A stretch of DNA of 64,000 nt from Snodgrassella alvi_G (GCA_946478525.1 CAMLCH010000006.1:1-64000), one strand, 5' to 3'; shown: positions 43,176 to 53,078, counted from the stretch's first letter. The notes: generated from the sequence alone by a model not told the origin. Numbers and translations: made by a program.

Positions 43176-44186
43176 TCAAAATGAATAGCTTGCCTGAATT
43201 TCTTCTTTACCGGTTAGCTCAGAAATCAAACGATATAACGGATGTAATTGCTGATAGCGACGAGTCGTTTTCAGTAAATATTGTATAAAGCGGTTAATTT
43301 CTCCACGGTATTTATCTTTACCATCACGATAATATAAGCGAGCAAATATACCTGCTACTTTTAAATGTCGCTGAACACCCATCATTTCAAATTCACGGTA
43401 GAAGCGATCGAATTCAGTACGCACTGGTAATCCTGCTGCTCTGGCTTTTTCCCAATAGCGGATAACCAGATCAAGCACAAATTCTTCCTCCCATTCAATA
43501 AAAGCATCTCGTAATAAGGATACCAGATCATAGGTTATCGGGCCGTATAACGCATCCTGAAAATCCAGAATCCCAGGACGATCTGATGTCAGCATAATAT
43601 TGCGTACTATATAATCACGATGAACATAAACCGATGGTTGATTGCTGATTTCAGCTAAAATCGTGGTAATGGATTGTTGCCATAACTGTTGCTGAGATGC
43701 GCTAAGCGTCTTGCCAAGTTCTTTGTTAACAAACCAGTCTGGAAAAAGTTGCATTTCACGATTAAAAACTATTTGATCATAAATCGGTAATGAATCTGAT
43801 TGGCTACTTAGCTGTAGTTTGATCAGTTCATCAATGGCTTCAAGTAACAATAGTTTGTGTACTTCTGTTCGTTGATCTTGTTGTAATGCCGCCAGATAGG
43901 GAGTATTACCAAAATCTTCCAGTGCCATAAAACCTTGTTTTTTATCGGTATGATAAATAGCAGGTACATTGACTGCCTGAAAAAGATGTTGAACCTTTAC
44001 GTATGGTTCTATACTCATCTTATCCGGTGGTGCATCCATGCAGATGACACTGTTGCCATTTTCAAAAGTAGCTCGGAAATAGCGGCGAAAATCAGCATCT
44101 GCCGCAGCGAAATTGAGATCGAAAGACTGTTGTGGATAACATATACTCAGCCAATTTTTTAATGCAGTTTTACGTTGCATGGTCAT
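43176..44186 (-). CDS. amgK: Anomeric MurNAc/GlcNAc kinase AmgK
   Basis: AmgK phosphorylates MurNAc and GlcNAc at C1 in cell-wall recycling that bypasses de novo UDP-MurNAc synthesis. The 336-residue aminoglycoside phosphotransferase-fold protein has ADFRRYFR, VICMDAPPDK, the catalytic YVHRDYIVRNIM (HxDxxxxN) and LDFQDALYGP (DFxD, metal binding). It is divergent from lptD, the location of amgK in Pseudomonas and other Proteobacteria. The usual partner murU is not adjacent. Confidence 0.88.
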   Translation of the reverse strand: MTMQRKTALKNWLSICYPQQSFDLNFAAADADFRRYFRATFENGNSVICMDAPPDKMSIEPYVKVQHLFQAVNVPAIYHTDKKQGFMALEDFGNTPYLAALQQDQRTEVHKLLLLEAIDELIKLQLSSQSDSLPIYDQIVFNREMQLFPDWFVNKELGKTLSASQQQLWQQSITTILAEISNQPSVYVHRDYIVRNIMLTSDRPGILDFQDALYGPITYDLVSLLRDAFIEWEEEFVLDLVIRYWEKARAAGLPVRTEFDRFYREFEMMGVQRHLKVAGIFARLYYRDGKDKYRGEINRFIQYLLKTTRRYQQLHPLYRLISELTGKEEIQASYSF

Positions 44187-44239
44187 TTTCAGGTTAAAAT
44201 AAGTGCTATTTTAACTGGCAAAGCCACTTAGGTGATACA

Positions 44240-46579
44240 TTGTCCCAATTATTTCCTCCGAAAACCTTGGTAATGGCACTGACAACAGTCTTTTGTGCAA
44301 TACCTGTCATGACATTTGCTGCATCTCCCTTATCTATGGGAGGTGAAGCTGTCTGTACCGCGCCACAAAGACCCAAAAATTTTGTTAAATCTGTACAGCA
44401 TAGTGGTGAGGCAAATCCTGGTACTGATATTACCCGTGTTGTTGCAGATAAAGTTACTGGTCAGTCGCAAACACGCGTGCGAGCTACAGGGAAGGTCATT
44501 ATTGAACGTAATAATGTGACGCTGAACTCTGACTGGGCTGACTATGATCAGCACACAGAAATTGTCAAAGCTGGCGATAATTATATTCTGGATAATGGAC
44601 AGGGACGGATCAGTGGTCGGCGGGTTACTTATGACATGAAACAAAGTACCGGTGTAGGTGATGCAGGTCGTTTTGAAATGGAAAAAGATAACCGTCGTCT
44701 GCAAGGAGTAGGTGATGAAGTACAGATGGGCGGGAAGAATCGCTACCGTCTACAAAGTGCCAAATTTAATACCTGTAATCCGGGAGATGATAGCTGGTAT
44801 ATCCGCTCTGACAGTATTGATCTAGATTATGATCAAAATGTTGGCGTCGCACGCAATGCAACCTTAATATTTGGTGGTGTGCCGCTATTTTACACACCAT
44901 GGATTGATTTTCCTTTGAATGGAAACCGCAAAAGTGGCTTTTTAGTACCTACTATCAAAGGTGGATCAGATGGAATGGAATTAGTAGTCCCCTATTATCT
45001 GAATCTGGCACCTAATTATGACGCAACCATTCGTCCTCATTTAATCAGTAGTCGTGGATTACAAATCGGTGGCGATTTCCGATATCTGCAACCGACTTAT
45101 TCTGGACAGATAAGTGCAGAATGGCTGCCAAGTGATCAGAAGAGTGAGCACAAAAATCGTGCCAAAATAGATTTTTCTCATAATCAATATCTGGCTGAAG
45201 GATTAAGTGCCGGTGTGGATTATCATCAGGTATCTGATGATGATTATCAGCGTGATTTCTGGCACGGGGATAAAGGCAGTGAAAATCTGAATCGACAGGC
45301 ATGGTTAAATTATCGCCATAATAATTTATGGGGTGGTACTCTTGACAGTAGATTAATGATACAGAAATACCAAACATTGGCTTCTGAATATGGTTACAGG
45401 GATCAGCCCTATTCAAGAATGCCAAAATTATCAGCCAGCTGGAATCGCTACTTTGGTAAGCATTATGCTTTCCGTGTTTATGCCGAAGCTACCCGTTTTG
45501 AAGACAGAAAAATTAGTCACAAAGATTTTGAGTATAAATTTCCAGATGGTACACGTTTAGTATTATTACCGACTTTCAATGCAGATTATTCCAATGTCTG
45601 GGGCTATATCCGACCCAAGCTAAGTCTGCATGCCAGTCATTATGAAATGGAAGAAAAAAATAATCGCAACCAACTAAGAAGCATGGATCGAGTTTTACCT
45701 ATAGTAAGTGTTGATTCAGGTATGACTTTTGAACGTTTATGGCAAAATAAGAAAAGTAGTAACGGTTTTATCCAGACACTTGAACCTCGGTTGTTTTATA
45801 CCTATATTCCGCGTCGTAATCAGGAAAATTTGCCCTTATTTGATACGGCTGAAAACAGTTTTACATATGAACAACTTTTCCGCGAAAATCGCTACTCTGG
45901 TCAGGATCGTGTTAATAATGCCAATTTTCTTACTACGGCTTTACAGACACGTTTATATGATAAAACAACTGGTGTTGAGCGTTTGGCAGCTGGAATTGGT
46001 CAGCGATTTTATTTTAGTCATGATGAAGTCAAGCTGGATGAATATGCACCTAAGAATAAAGAACGAAAACGTTCTGATATAGTTGCATTCGGACGTGCTT
46101 CTTTAAGTCATCATATTAGTGCTGAAAGTAATTGGCATTACAATCAGGATTTAAAAACTTCTGAAAGCTATAATTTAGGCATCCGTTATACGCCTCAGGC
46201 AGGTAAATCTGTTAGTATGCGTTATAAATATGGTCGTTATGAAAACCTATATGATGATGTATATGGTAAAACACGTTCCATAGATATTGGTTTGCAGTGG
46301 CCGTTGTCACGAAACTATTATTTAGTTGCACGTGAAAATTATGATTTTAAAAATAGCGTTGCCCTCAATCAGACGGTGGGTTTTCAATATCAGAGTCCGT
46401 GTAACTGCTGGAGTGCCGGTCTTGTTGGCACCCGTTATACTGATGGATACCAAAAACGCAAAACTGCAGTATTATTTCAATTACAATTACGTGATCTGAC
46501 TAGTGTTGGTAATGGTCCACTAGGACAGCTAAGTACTCAAATTCCTGGTTACAGCAATTCATATGAGGTTAAACATTGA
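44240..46579 (+). CDS. lptD: LPS-assembly outer membrane protein LptD
   Basis: LptD with LptE inserts LPS into the outer leaflet. 779 residues: a signal peptide (MALTTVFCAIPVMTFAAS), an OstA/LptA-like beta-jellyroll domain (about residues 55-190), then a long beta-barrel. Cysteines occur at CTAPQ, CNPG and in the late CNCW pair, as needed for inter-domain disulfides. The start is TTG at 44240 with AGGTGA upstream; an ATG 11 codons on is the alternative. It overlaps surA, its chaperone, by one base. Confidence 0.95.
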   Translation: MSQLFPPKTLVMALTTVFCAIPVMTFAASPLSMGGEAVCTAPQRPKNFVKSVQHSGEANPGTDITRVVADKVTGQSQTRVRATGKVIIERNNVTLNSDWADYDQHTEIVKAGDNYILDNGQGRISGRRVTYDMKQSTGVGDAGRFEMEKDNRRLQGVGDEVQMGGKNRYRLQSAKFNTCNPGDDSWYIRSDSIDLDYDQNVGVARNATLIFGGVPLFYTPWIDFPLNGNRKSGFLVPTIKGGSDGMELVVPYYLNLAPNYDATIRPHLISSRGLQIGGDFRYLQPTYSGQISAEWLPSDQKSEHKNRAKIDFSHNQYLAEGLSAGVDYHQVSDDDYQRDFWHGDKGSENLNRQAWLNYRHNNLWGGTLDSRLMIQKYQTLASEYGYRDQPYSRMPKLSASWNRYFGKHYAFRVYAEATRFEDRKISHKDFEYKFPDGTRLVLLPTFNADYSNVWGYIRPKLSLHASHYEMEEKNNRNQLRSMDRVLPIVSVDSGMTFERLWQNKKSSNGFIQTLEPRLFYTYIPRRNQENLPLFDTAENSFTYEQLFRENRYSGQDRVNNANFLTTALQTRLYDKTTGVERLAAGIGQRFYFSHDEVKLDEYAPKNKERKRSDIVAFGRASLSHHISAESNWHYNQDLKTSESYNLGIRYTPQAGKSVSMRYKYGRYENLYDDVYGKTRSIDIGLQWPLSRNYYLVARENYDFKNSVALNQTVGFQYQSPCNCWSAGLVGTRYTDGYQKRKTAVLFQLQLRDLTSVGNGPLGQLSTQIPGYSNSYEVKH

Positions 46580-47541
46580 TGAAGAAGATCTACGGTTTTC
46601 TGCTTACAACGGTAGTAACATTAACTGTCCACTCTGCCATAGCGGCAGAGATTAAAGCAAATGATAATATTGTTGCTATTGTTAATGATGATGTCATTAC
46701 TAAGCAGGAATTAGATGTGATGGTTAAACAGCTACGCATGCAAATACCTAAGGGTAAACAAATTGATACTAATACATTGCAACAACAAGCATTAACTCAT
46801 TTGATTAATAAGGATCTTTTGATTCAGGCAGCAAAACGTGCCAATATTCAGATTAGCAAAGAAGATGTTAACGAAGCTATTCAAAATTTTGCTGCGCAAC
46901 GTCATATGTCTGTTAAAGAATTAATACATAAAATTGCCAAAGAAGGCATAAGTGAGAGCCAGTTGCGTCAAACCATGACCGAAAATCTAATGGTGCAGAG
47001 ACTTGAACAAAGTGAAGTAATGGCGAAAAGTCAGGTTACGGATGCGGAAATAGATAGTGCTATTGCTCGTGCCCAACAAGAGGGACGGCAACTACCACCG
47101 CCACTGACCGCTTATAGTTACCACGTCCAACATATCCTGATTAAAAATGATAATGCTGTTTCCCGCAAATTGATTAATCAGATAGCACATCAAGCTCGCT
47201 CTGGTGCTTCATTTGAGCAATTAGCTCGGCAATATTCTCAAGATGGCAGTGCTGAAAATGGAGGTGACCTGGGCTGGTTAGTTGATGGCGAAACGGTACC
47301 ACAATTTGAAGCTACATTTAAAGCTTTGCAGCCGGGTCAAATTTCTCAGCCTGTGCGAACGCAGTTTGGCTGGCATATTATTCGATTAGAAGATGTTAAA
47401 AGCGATGATAGCCCACAACAGCGAATTCGCAACGGAATGCGTGCGGTGTTGGTGCAGGAAAAACGCGATATTTTGCATCAAAATTTACTTAAACAATTAC
47501 AAAATCAATCCTATATTGATATCAAATCTTTAAAAAACTAA
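46579..47541 (+). CDS. surA: Periplasmic chaperone SurA (single parvulin domain)
   Basis: SurA escorts outer membrane proteins, including LptD, to the BAM complex. The 320-residue protein has a signal peptide (FLLTTVVTLTVHSAIAAE), an N-terminal SurA_N domain beginning with IVAIVNDDVITKQEL, and one PPIase domain (about 175-275: HVQHILIKN, YSQDGSAENGGDLGWL, FGWHIIRLED). E. coli SurA has two parvulin domains; one is usual in Neisseriaceae. The ATG overlaps the lptD stop. Confidence 0.95.
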   Translation: MKKIYGFLLTTVVTLTVHSAIAAEIKANDNIVAIVNDDVITKQELDVMVKQLRMQIPKGKQIDTNTLQQQALTHLINKDLLIQAAKRANIQISKEDVNEAIQNFAAQRHMSVKELIHKIAKEGISESQLRQTMTENLMVQRLEQSEVMAKSQVTDAEIDSAIARAQQEGRQLPPPLTAYSYHVQHILIKNDNAVSRKLINQIAHQARSGASFEQLARQYSQDGSAENGGDLGWLVDGETVPQFEATFKALQPGQISQPVRTQFGWHIIRLEDVKSDDSPQQRIRNGMRAVLVQEKRDILHQNLLKQLQNQSYIDIKSLKN

Positions 47542-47608
47542 ATTGGACTAAAGATACATTTTATAAATAAGCATTTTATTGGTTGCTTTTTAATTTTATT
47601 ACTTTTTT

Positions 47609-48604
47609 ATGAATCATCAACCCGTAATTGCAGTTACTAGTGGCGAACCGGCAGGTATAGGTCCAGACATCTGTCTGGACCTAGCTAATCCAAACGTAAC
47701 TACACGAATTGTTGTGCTGGGTGATTTAGATCTGTTACAGCAACGTGCGCAGATGGTGAAAAAAAAGGTTAAATTTCAATTATATCAACCTGAAAATAAA
47801 CCTTTGCCTGATGTCCTGGAAGTTATTCATATTCCAGTTAAGTCAACAGTAACAGCAGGTGTTCTGGATGTTAAAAATGCTTCTTATGTCCTTGATATAC
47901 TGAATAGAGCTTATGAAGGTATTCAAATAGGTGAGTTTGCTGCAATAGTTACCGCGCCAGTCCATAAAGGTGTCATTAATGAAAGCGGAGTTTCTTTTAC
48001 TGGTCACACTGAATATCTTGCAGAAAAAAGCCATACCAAACAAGTAGTCATGATGCTAGCAGGGGGTGGATTACGTATTGCTCTGGCAACAACTCACCTG
48101 CCATTACGCGCTGTGGCTGATGCTATTACTAAGCCATTATTAATACAAGTTTTAACAACTCTGTATCAGGAATTGCAACAGAAATTTGGTTTGCATCAGC
48201 CGAGAATCTTAGTGGCTGGTCTTAACCCACATGCTGGTGAAGGTGGCCATCTTGGGCATGAAGAAAATCAAATTATCATTCCTGTAATCCAGCAATTACA
48301 GCAACAAGGTCTGCATATTACCGGTCCTGTGCCTGCGGATACTTTATTTCAGCCTTTTATGGTGCAAAAAGCAGATGCCATATTAGCTATGTATCATGAT
48401 CAAGGGCTGCCGGTTTTGAAGTACGCTGGCTTTGGTGAGAGTGTAAATATCACACTGGGTTTACCATTTATTCGTACCTCAGTTGATCATGGCACCGCAT
48501 TAGAACTGGCTGGTACGAAAAAAGCAAAATCGTCAAGTTTATTAGCTGCAGTTGATGCTGCAGTTAATATATGTAAGCAACAAAAAAATATTCCCGTTTG
48601 CTAA
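47609..48604 (+). CDS. pdxA: 4-hydroxythreonine-4-phosphate dehydrogenase
   Basis: PdxA oxidises 4-phosphohydroxy-threonine in DXP-dependent pyridoxal phosphate synthesis. The 331-residue protein has TSGEPAGIGPDI, the metal and substrate motif TGHTEYLAE, GLNPHAGEGGHLG, and MYHDQGLPVLKY, then FIRTSVDHGTALELAG. The lptD-surA-pdxA order is conserved widely. No strong ribosome site precedes the ATG. Confidence 0.96.
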   Translation: MNHQPVIAVTSGEPAGIGPDICLDLANPNVTTRIVVLGDLDLLQQRAQMVKKKVKFQLYQPENKPLPDVLEVIHIPVKSTVTAGVLDVKNASYVLDILNRAYEGIQIGEFAAIVTAPVHKGVINESGVSFTGHTEYLAEKSHTKQVVMMLAGGGLRIALATTHLPLRAVADAITKPLLIQVLTTLYQELQQKFGLHQPRILVAGLNPHAGEGGHLGHEENQIIIPVIQQLQQQGLHITGPVPADTLFQPFMVQKADAILAMYHDQGLPVLKYAGFGESVNITLGLPFIRTSVDHGTALELAGTKKAKSSSLLAAVDAAVNICKQQKNIPVC

Positions 48605-48660
48605 ATATGCATATTGATCTTAAAATCTAAATACGACTATGCGGTATTAGAAAGTTAACG

Positions 48661-49461
48661 ATGGCTATGCCGTTTATTGAAATGAAAGATGTGGCATTTG
48701 CCTATGGCGACCGCCCTATTCTTAAAAATATTAATTTCTGTCTGGAAGCAGGCAGTTTTACCGCTATTATGGGTAGTTCCGGTAGCGGTAAAACCACATT
48801 GTTACGATTAATAACCGGACAGATTACTGCGCAACAAGGACAAGTGCTGATTAATGGTCGTGATATTGCCACATTCAGTCGTGATGAATTATATCGGCAC
48901 CGTCGTAATATGGGCGTGTTGTTTCAGTTTGGTGCTTTATTTACTGATTTATCAGTATTTGATAATGTTGCTTTTCCTATCCGTGAACATACCGATTTGC
49001 CAGAGCATATGATTCATGATTTAGTGATCATGAAATTAAATGCAGTGGGTTTACGTGGCATTGAAAAATTAATGCCTGCTGAACTTTCTGGCGGTATGGC
49101 GAGACGGGTTGCTTTGGCTCGTACCATTGCATTGGATCCGGCATTATTGTTATACGACGAACCTTTTACTGGACTAGACCCGATTTCATTAGGAGTGATT
49201 GCCAGTCTGGTTAGTAAAGTCAATCATTCATTGCAGACAACCAGTGTGATGGTAACCCATGATATTCAACAATCTCTGGATATAGCAAGTCATGTTGTTT
49301 TTCTGGCGCATGGTGAAATTATTTTTTCTGGTTCGCCACAAGAAATGCGTAAGCTTGATTCTCCCTGGGTAAACCAGTTTATTCATGGACAGGCTGACGG
49401 ACCAGTAGCTTTTCGTTATCCGGCAACCACCACACTACAACAGGATTTAGATATCGCGTGA
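48661..49461 (+). CDS. mlaF: ABC transporter ATP-binding protein MlaF
   Basis: MlaF is the ATPase of the MlaFEDB phospholipid transporter in the inner membrane. 266 residues: Walker A GSSGSGKT (38-45), signature LSGGM (142-146), Walker B LLLYDEP (162-168), and the H-loop VTHD. It starts a six-gene operon with overlaps or gaps of a few to about 50 bases. The C-terminal extension (GQADGPVAFRYP) reaches the partner subunit in E. coli MlaF and is seen here. Confidence 0.94.
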   Translation: MAMPFIEMKDVAFAYGDRPILKNINFCLEAGSFTAIMGSSGSGKTTLLRLITGQITAQQGQVLINGRDIATFSRDELYRHRRNMGVLFQFGALFTDLSVFDNVAFPIREHTDLPEHMIHDLVIMKLNAVGLRGIEKLMPAELSGGMARRVALARTIALDPALLLYDEPFTGLDPISLGVIASLVSKVNHSLQTTSVMVTHDIQQSLDIASHVVFLAHGEIIFSGSPQEMRKLDSPWVNQFIHGQADGPVAFRYPATTTLQQDLDIA

Positions 49462-50237
49462 TGAAAGCAATTATGCAACTGGGTGCAAAAACCCTCAGTT
49501 TTGTTCAGCATCTAGGGTGCGCAACTTTATTTCTGTTTGCCGCTTTACTGCGCAGTGGTACCGTTTTGCGTCGTCCACGTCTGATGATTCGGCAAATGTA
49601 TTTTTCCGGCGTTTTGTCAATTATCATCATTGCTGTCTCCGGTCTTTTTGTGGGCATGGTGTTGGGTTTGCAAGCCTATACTCAGCTGGCAAAATTTAAG
49701 TCGGCTGATATTCTGGGTTATATGGTCGCAGCAGCTATGTTACGTGAGTTAGGCCCAGTACTGGCGGCAATATTGTTTGCCAGTAGTGCCGGTGGAGCCA
49801 TGACCAGTGAAATTGGTCTGATGAAAACAACTGAACAGCTTGAAGCCATGAATGTTATGGCTATTGATCCGATAGCAAGAGTAGTCGCACCCCGTTTTTG
49901 GGCTGGCGTGATTTCTATGCCTTTACTTGCCTCTATATTTAATGTGGCAGGCGTGTATGGTGCCTACTTGATTGGCGTTAAGTATTTTGGTATGGATAAC
50001 GGAGTTTTCTGGGGACAAATGCAGAGCAATCTGAATATTCATTATGACGTCGTGAATGGCTTGATTAAATCTTTGGTATTTGGCGTAGTTGTTAGCCTGA
50101 TAGCCGTTTATCAAGGTTTTTACGCTAAGCCCACTTCAGAAGGCATCCTGCGAGCTAATACACGAACAGTTGTGTCCAGCTCTCTTACCATACTGGCAGT
50201 GGATTTTATGCTAACCGCACTGATGTTTACCAATTAA
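49461..50237 (+). CDS. mlaE: Phospholipid ABC transporter permease MlaE
   Basis: MlaE is the permease subunit, 258 residues with about five to six membrane helices. Family motifs are FVGMVLGLQAY, LRELGPVLAAILFASSAGGAMTSEIG (the ELGP coupling region) and EQLEAMNVMAIDP. The ATG overlaps the mlaF stop by one base (GTGATG context). Confidence 0.94.
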   Translation: MKAIMQLGAKTLSFVQHLGCATLFLFAALLRSGTVLRRPRLMIRQMYFSGVLSIIIIAVSGLFVGMVLGLQAYTQLAKFKSADILGYMVAAAMLRELGPVLAAILFASSAGGAMTSEIGLMKTTEQLEAMNVMAIDPIARVVAPRFWAGVISMPLLASIFNVAGVYGAYLIGVKYFGMDNGVFWGQMQSNLNIHYDVVNGLIKSLVFGVVVSLIAVYQGFYAKPTSEGILRANTRTVVSSSLTILAVDFMLTALMFTN

Positions 50238-50260
50238 GATATTGATCAACAGGTAATAAT

Positions 50261-50770
50261 ATGAAAAAAAATAGTCTGGAAATGCTGGTTGGCCTATTTG
50301 TATTAATAGGTATAGTGGCAATTCTATTTTTATCCTTTCGTGTGGCGGGAGGTAATGGTCTTGGTTCTTCTCAACCAACCTATACTTTGTCAGCTTCATT
50401 TAGTGATATAGGTGGCTTAAAAGCTCAGGCTCCGGTTAAAGCTGCCGGCGTAGTGGTCGGTCGAGTGGATAGTATAGTTCTGGATCCCAAAACTTATTGG
50501 GCTAAAGTGACTTTAAAAATTGATAAACAATACCAATTTAGCAGTGATACCTCTGCTCAGATTCTTACCTCAGGACTATTGGGAGATCAATATATCGGAC
50601 TACAGCAGGGTGGTGACTCTGATAATCTCGCTAACGGCGATACCATCAGTATCACCAGTTCTGCGTTGGTTCTGGAACAACTGATTGGAAAATTTATGAC
50701 CAGTTTTGCTGAGGGTAATGCGAAAAGCAGCGATAAATCCAATAGTGGGACTGCTTCGGCTACTAATTAA
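50261..50770 (+). CDS. mlaD: MCE-domain lipid-binding protein MlaD
   Basis: MlaD forms a periplasmic hexameric ring on MlaFE that carries phospholipid. The 169-residue protein has one N-terminal membrane helix (LVGLFVLIGIVAILFLSF) and one MCE domain (YTLSASFSDIGGLKAQAPVKAAGVVVGRV), then LLGDQYIGLQQGG and the helical tail. AGGTAATAAT precedes the ATG. Confidence 0.94.
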   Translation: MKKNSLEMLVGLFVLIGIVAILFLSFRVAGGNGLGSSQPTYTLSASFSDIGGLKAQAPVKAAGVVVGRVDSIVLDPKTYWAKVTLKIDKQYQFSSDTSAQILTSGLLGDQYIGLQQGGDSDNLANGDTISITSSALVLEQLIGKFMTSFAEGNAKSSDKSNSGTASATN

Positions 50771-50822
50771 ATTTTTATCTGAAAAATGACAGAAAATTGA
50801 AAATAATTTAAAGGATAATACG

Positions 50823-51425
50823 ATGAATTTTAATAAATCTGCTTTATTAGCTTCTCTAAGTATTAGTGTGATGAGTATTAGCCTTGCTTTTGCTTCTCCG
50901 CAGCAAGCCGTTACTCAGCTTAAAGGAAATGCCACTCAAGTACTTAAAATTTTAAGCAGTGCTAACGGAAAAAATGATAATCAGGTGCGTCAGCAAGCTG
51001 AGAATTACGCTATTCCATACTTCGATTTTACCCGTATGACCGCGCTGGCAGTTGGTGCGCCGTGGCGTACAGCTACACCAACTCAACAACAAGCCTTGGT
51101 GGCAGAATTCAAAACATTATTAATTCGTACCTATTCCGGTACTATGTTGAAATTCAAAAATGCCAAGGCAAATGTTTATGACAATCCTGTGGTATCCAAA
51201 AATGGTCGTGAAGTGATCATCCGGGTAGATGTTACTGCACCAAACAGTAAACCAGTACGTATGGATTATTCAACCTATCAATCCGGTAATACCTATCGCA
51301 TTTTCAACGTAGCGGTGGAAGGTGCTAGTTTAGTAACTGTTTATCGCAATCAGTTCAACCAAACCATTAATCAAAAAGGTATTGATGGATTAATTGCCGA
51401 TTTACACGCAAAAAACGGTAAATAA
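50823..51425 (+). CDS. mlaC: Periplasmic phospholipid shuttle MlaC
   Basis: MlaC carries phospholipid between the MlaA complex and MlaFEDB. The 200-residue protein has a signal peptide (LLASLSISVMSISLAFAS) and the Tol-Tol-associated MlaC domain with YFDFTRMTALAVGAPWR and a late YRIFNVAVEGASLVTVYRNQF. AAAGGATAA precedes the ATG. MlaB follows two bases after the stop. Confidence 0.94.
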   Translation: MNFNKSALLASLSISVMSISLAFASPQQAVTQLKGNATQVLKILSSANGKNDNQVRQQAENYAIPYFDFTRMTALAVGAPWRTATPTQQQALVAEFKTLLIRTYSGTMLKFKNAKANVYDNPVVSKNGREVIIRVDVTAPNSKPVRMDYSTYQSGNTYRIFNVAVEGASLVTVYRNQFNQTINQKGIDGLIADLHAKNGK

Positions 51426-51427
51426 AT

Positions 51428-51712
51428 ATGCACACCGACCTACAGGGCAGCACGATCAAATTTTATGACACAGTAACGATGAATACCGTGCATGAACATG
51501 ATTACCAGCGGTTTTGTAATTACTTTAAAACCGGTAATATTAGCTCTATTGATCTCAGCGAAGTTACTGAAGCTGACTCTGTTTGTGTGGCTTTATTGGT
51601 GGCAGCAAAACGACTGGCACATCAGCACCAATTTGACTTAAACATCACCAGTGTTCCGGCTGGACTGATCACGTTGATGACACTGTATGGTGTAGAGGAA
51701 TCCCTGCAATGA
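51428..51712 (+). CDS. mlaB: STAS-domain protein MlaB
   Basis: MlaB is the small cytoplasmic STAS subunit that stabilises MlaF. 94 residues, with SIDLSEVTEADSVCVALLVAAKRLA matching the STAS core loop around the conserved Ser/Thr. Its stop overlaps the mlaA start (ATGA). Confidence 0.88.
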   Translation: MHTDLQGSTIKFYDTVTMNTVHEHDYQRFCNYFKTGNISSIDLSEVTEADSVCVALLVAAKRLAHQHQFDLNITSVPAGLITLMTLYGVEESLQ

Positions 51713-52602
51713 GTAGAACAAAGCTGATAATTGTTAGTTTGTTATTGTCTTTCAGTACTTTTAGCTGGGCAGAGCAAACCTATCGTGATCCTTATGAAAG
51801 TTATAACCGTTTTATGTTTAACGTGAATGACCGTTTGGATCATTACATCATGACACCCGTGGCTCGAGGCTATCGCAAAATAACTCCGTCACCTGTTCGT
51901 ACTGGTGTGAATAACTTTTTTAATAACTTACGTGATGTTGTCAGCTTTGGTAGTAACTTGTTACGTCTGGATATTGAAAAAGCCAGTATTGATCTTGTGC
52001 GTGTCGGTATTAATACGACCTTTGGTTTAGGCGGGTTAATCAATTTTGCTGATGCTGGGCAAATTCCGAATAATAAGAATACATTAGGTGATACTTTTGC
52101 ATCATGGGGCTGGAAAAACAGTAATTATTTTGTCTATCCATTCTTTGGCCCGTCTACAGTTCGTGATTCACTTGGAAGCAGCGTTAGTTATGTTTTCCCG
52201 GTGCAGAATGCAATTTTTAAAGATTCTGCTGTCCGCTGGAGTGTGACTGGTCTTAATGGAGTGGCAACCAGAGAATCATTACTGGATGTAACCGATAGTC
52301 TGGACGAAGCAGCATTAGATCGGTATTCGTATACTCGTGACATATACATGAAACTGCGCAATAAACAGGTAGGTGGATCCTTGTTCACAGCAGATAATGA
52401 AGAGGATGTTGATATAGATAGTCTCGTGCCTGCTGACAATAATTCTGATAGTGTACAAAAATCGAAACGTGCTTATACTTCGTCTGTACACAAAGGTAAA
52501 CCGAAATCTAATAAGAAAAAATCTATTTCTAAAGTGGATGACGACAATACCTCTTTATCTGATATGCCAGATTCAGACGCAGTTACCAACTCAGCGGATT
52601 AG
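51709..52602 (+). CDS. mlaA: Outer membrane phospholipid-removing protein MlaA (VacJ)
   Basis: MlaA takes mislocalised phospholipid from the outer leaflet. The 297-residue protein has the conserved DPYESYNRFMFNVND start of the VacJ domain, YRKITPSPVRTGVNNFFNNL, INTTFGLGGL and GDTFASWGW. The N-terminal signal (LLLSFSTFSWAEQ) has no lipobox cysteine, so unlike E. coli MlaA it should be cleaved without lipid anchoring. The last 60 residues are a charged Ser/Lys/Asp-rich tail. It overlaps mlaB and ends the mlaFEDCB block. Confidence 0.93.
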   Translation: MSRTKLIIVSLLLSFSTFSWAEQTYRDPYESYNRFMFNVNDRLDHYIMTPVARGYRKITPSPVRTGVNNFFNNLRDVVSFGSNLLRLDIEKASIDLVRVGINTTFGLGGLINFADAGQIPNNKNTLGDTFASWGWKNSNYFVYPFFGPSTVRDSLGSSVSYVFPVQNAIFKDSAVRWSVTGLNGVATRESLLDVTDSLDEAALDRYSYTRDIYMKLRNKQVGGSLFTADNEEDVDIDSLVPADNNSDSVQKSKRAYTSSVHKGKPKSNKKKSISKVDDDNTSLSDMPDSDAVTNSAD

Positions 52603-52672
52603 TGTGGTATAAAATTCAGGAACAGCTGAAAACAGGCAATAATTCATTAGCTTGCAGAACAGGAACAGTGCC

Positions 52673-53035
52673 ATGTATGAAGTTAATCGTAGTGTATTTT
52701 TACTGATTCCGTTAGAACCTTTCTGGGCATGGTTGGAAGATTTACCTGATATTAATCTGGATAATCTAACTTTAGACATGCTGCAGCAGGATGCAAATGC
52801 CTATCTGATTCCCAGTTGTGAGGATAGCGATGAATTATGGGCGGAAATTGAGGGTCGCTATCTGGACATTTTCTCTGCGGAACTGGCTGACTGGTGTGAA
52901 AATGAAAATCTGTGGCCACAATTGACTTTAAACAGATTTAAATCTTGGTTTAAAGTTAAATTCTCCATGATAGTTACTGATTTAACTGCAGAAGAATTAG
53001 TGCGAGAAGAGTTTGTACCGTTTGAATTAAATTAA
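52673..53035 (+). CDS. Conserved acidic protein of unknown function after mlaA
   Basis: The 120-residue protein starts MYEVNRSVFLLIP, with AGGAA about 9 nt upstream; a longer frame from 52652 is less likely. It is strongly acidic and rich in Trp and Leu (EPFWAWLEDLPDINLDNL, SELADWCENENLWP-like spacing), with no signal peptide or membrane segment. I do not recognise the family. It lies 70 bp after mlaA on the same strand and before a strong terminator, so it is probably the last gene of the mla transcript. Confidence 0.75.
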   Translation: MYEVNRSVFLLIPLEPFWAWLEDLPDINLDNLTLDMLQQDANAYLIPSCEDSDELWAEIEGRYLDIFSAELADWCENENLWPQLTLNRFKSWFKVKFSMIVTDLTAEELVREEFVPFELN

Positions 53036-53048
53036 TTTTTTTTTCAGT

Positions 53049-53078
53049 AAAGCCTATGTAAATCACATAGGCTTTTTC
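53049..53078 (+). terminator. Terminator after the mla operon
   Basis: The eleven-base stem AAAGCCTATGT/ACATAGGCTTT with a five-base loop ends in a T run. Confidence 0.9.

Noticed and set aside
45045..45425. 126-codon minus-strand frame inside lptD
   Set aside because: It is a shadow frame of the beta-barrel coding sequence with no independent support.
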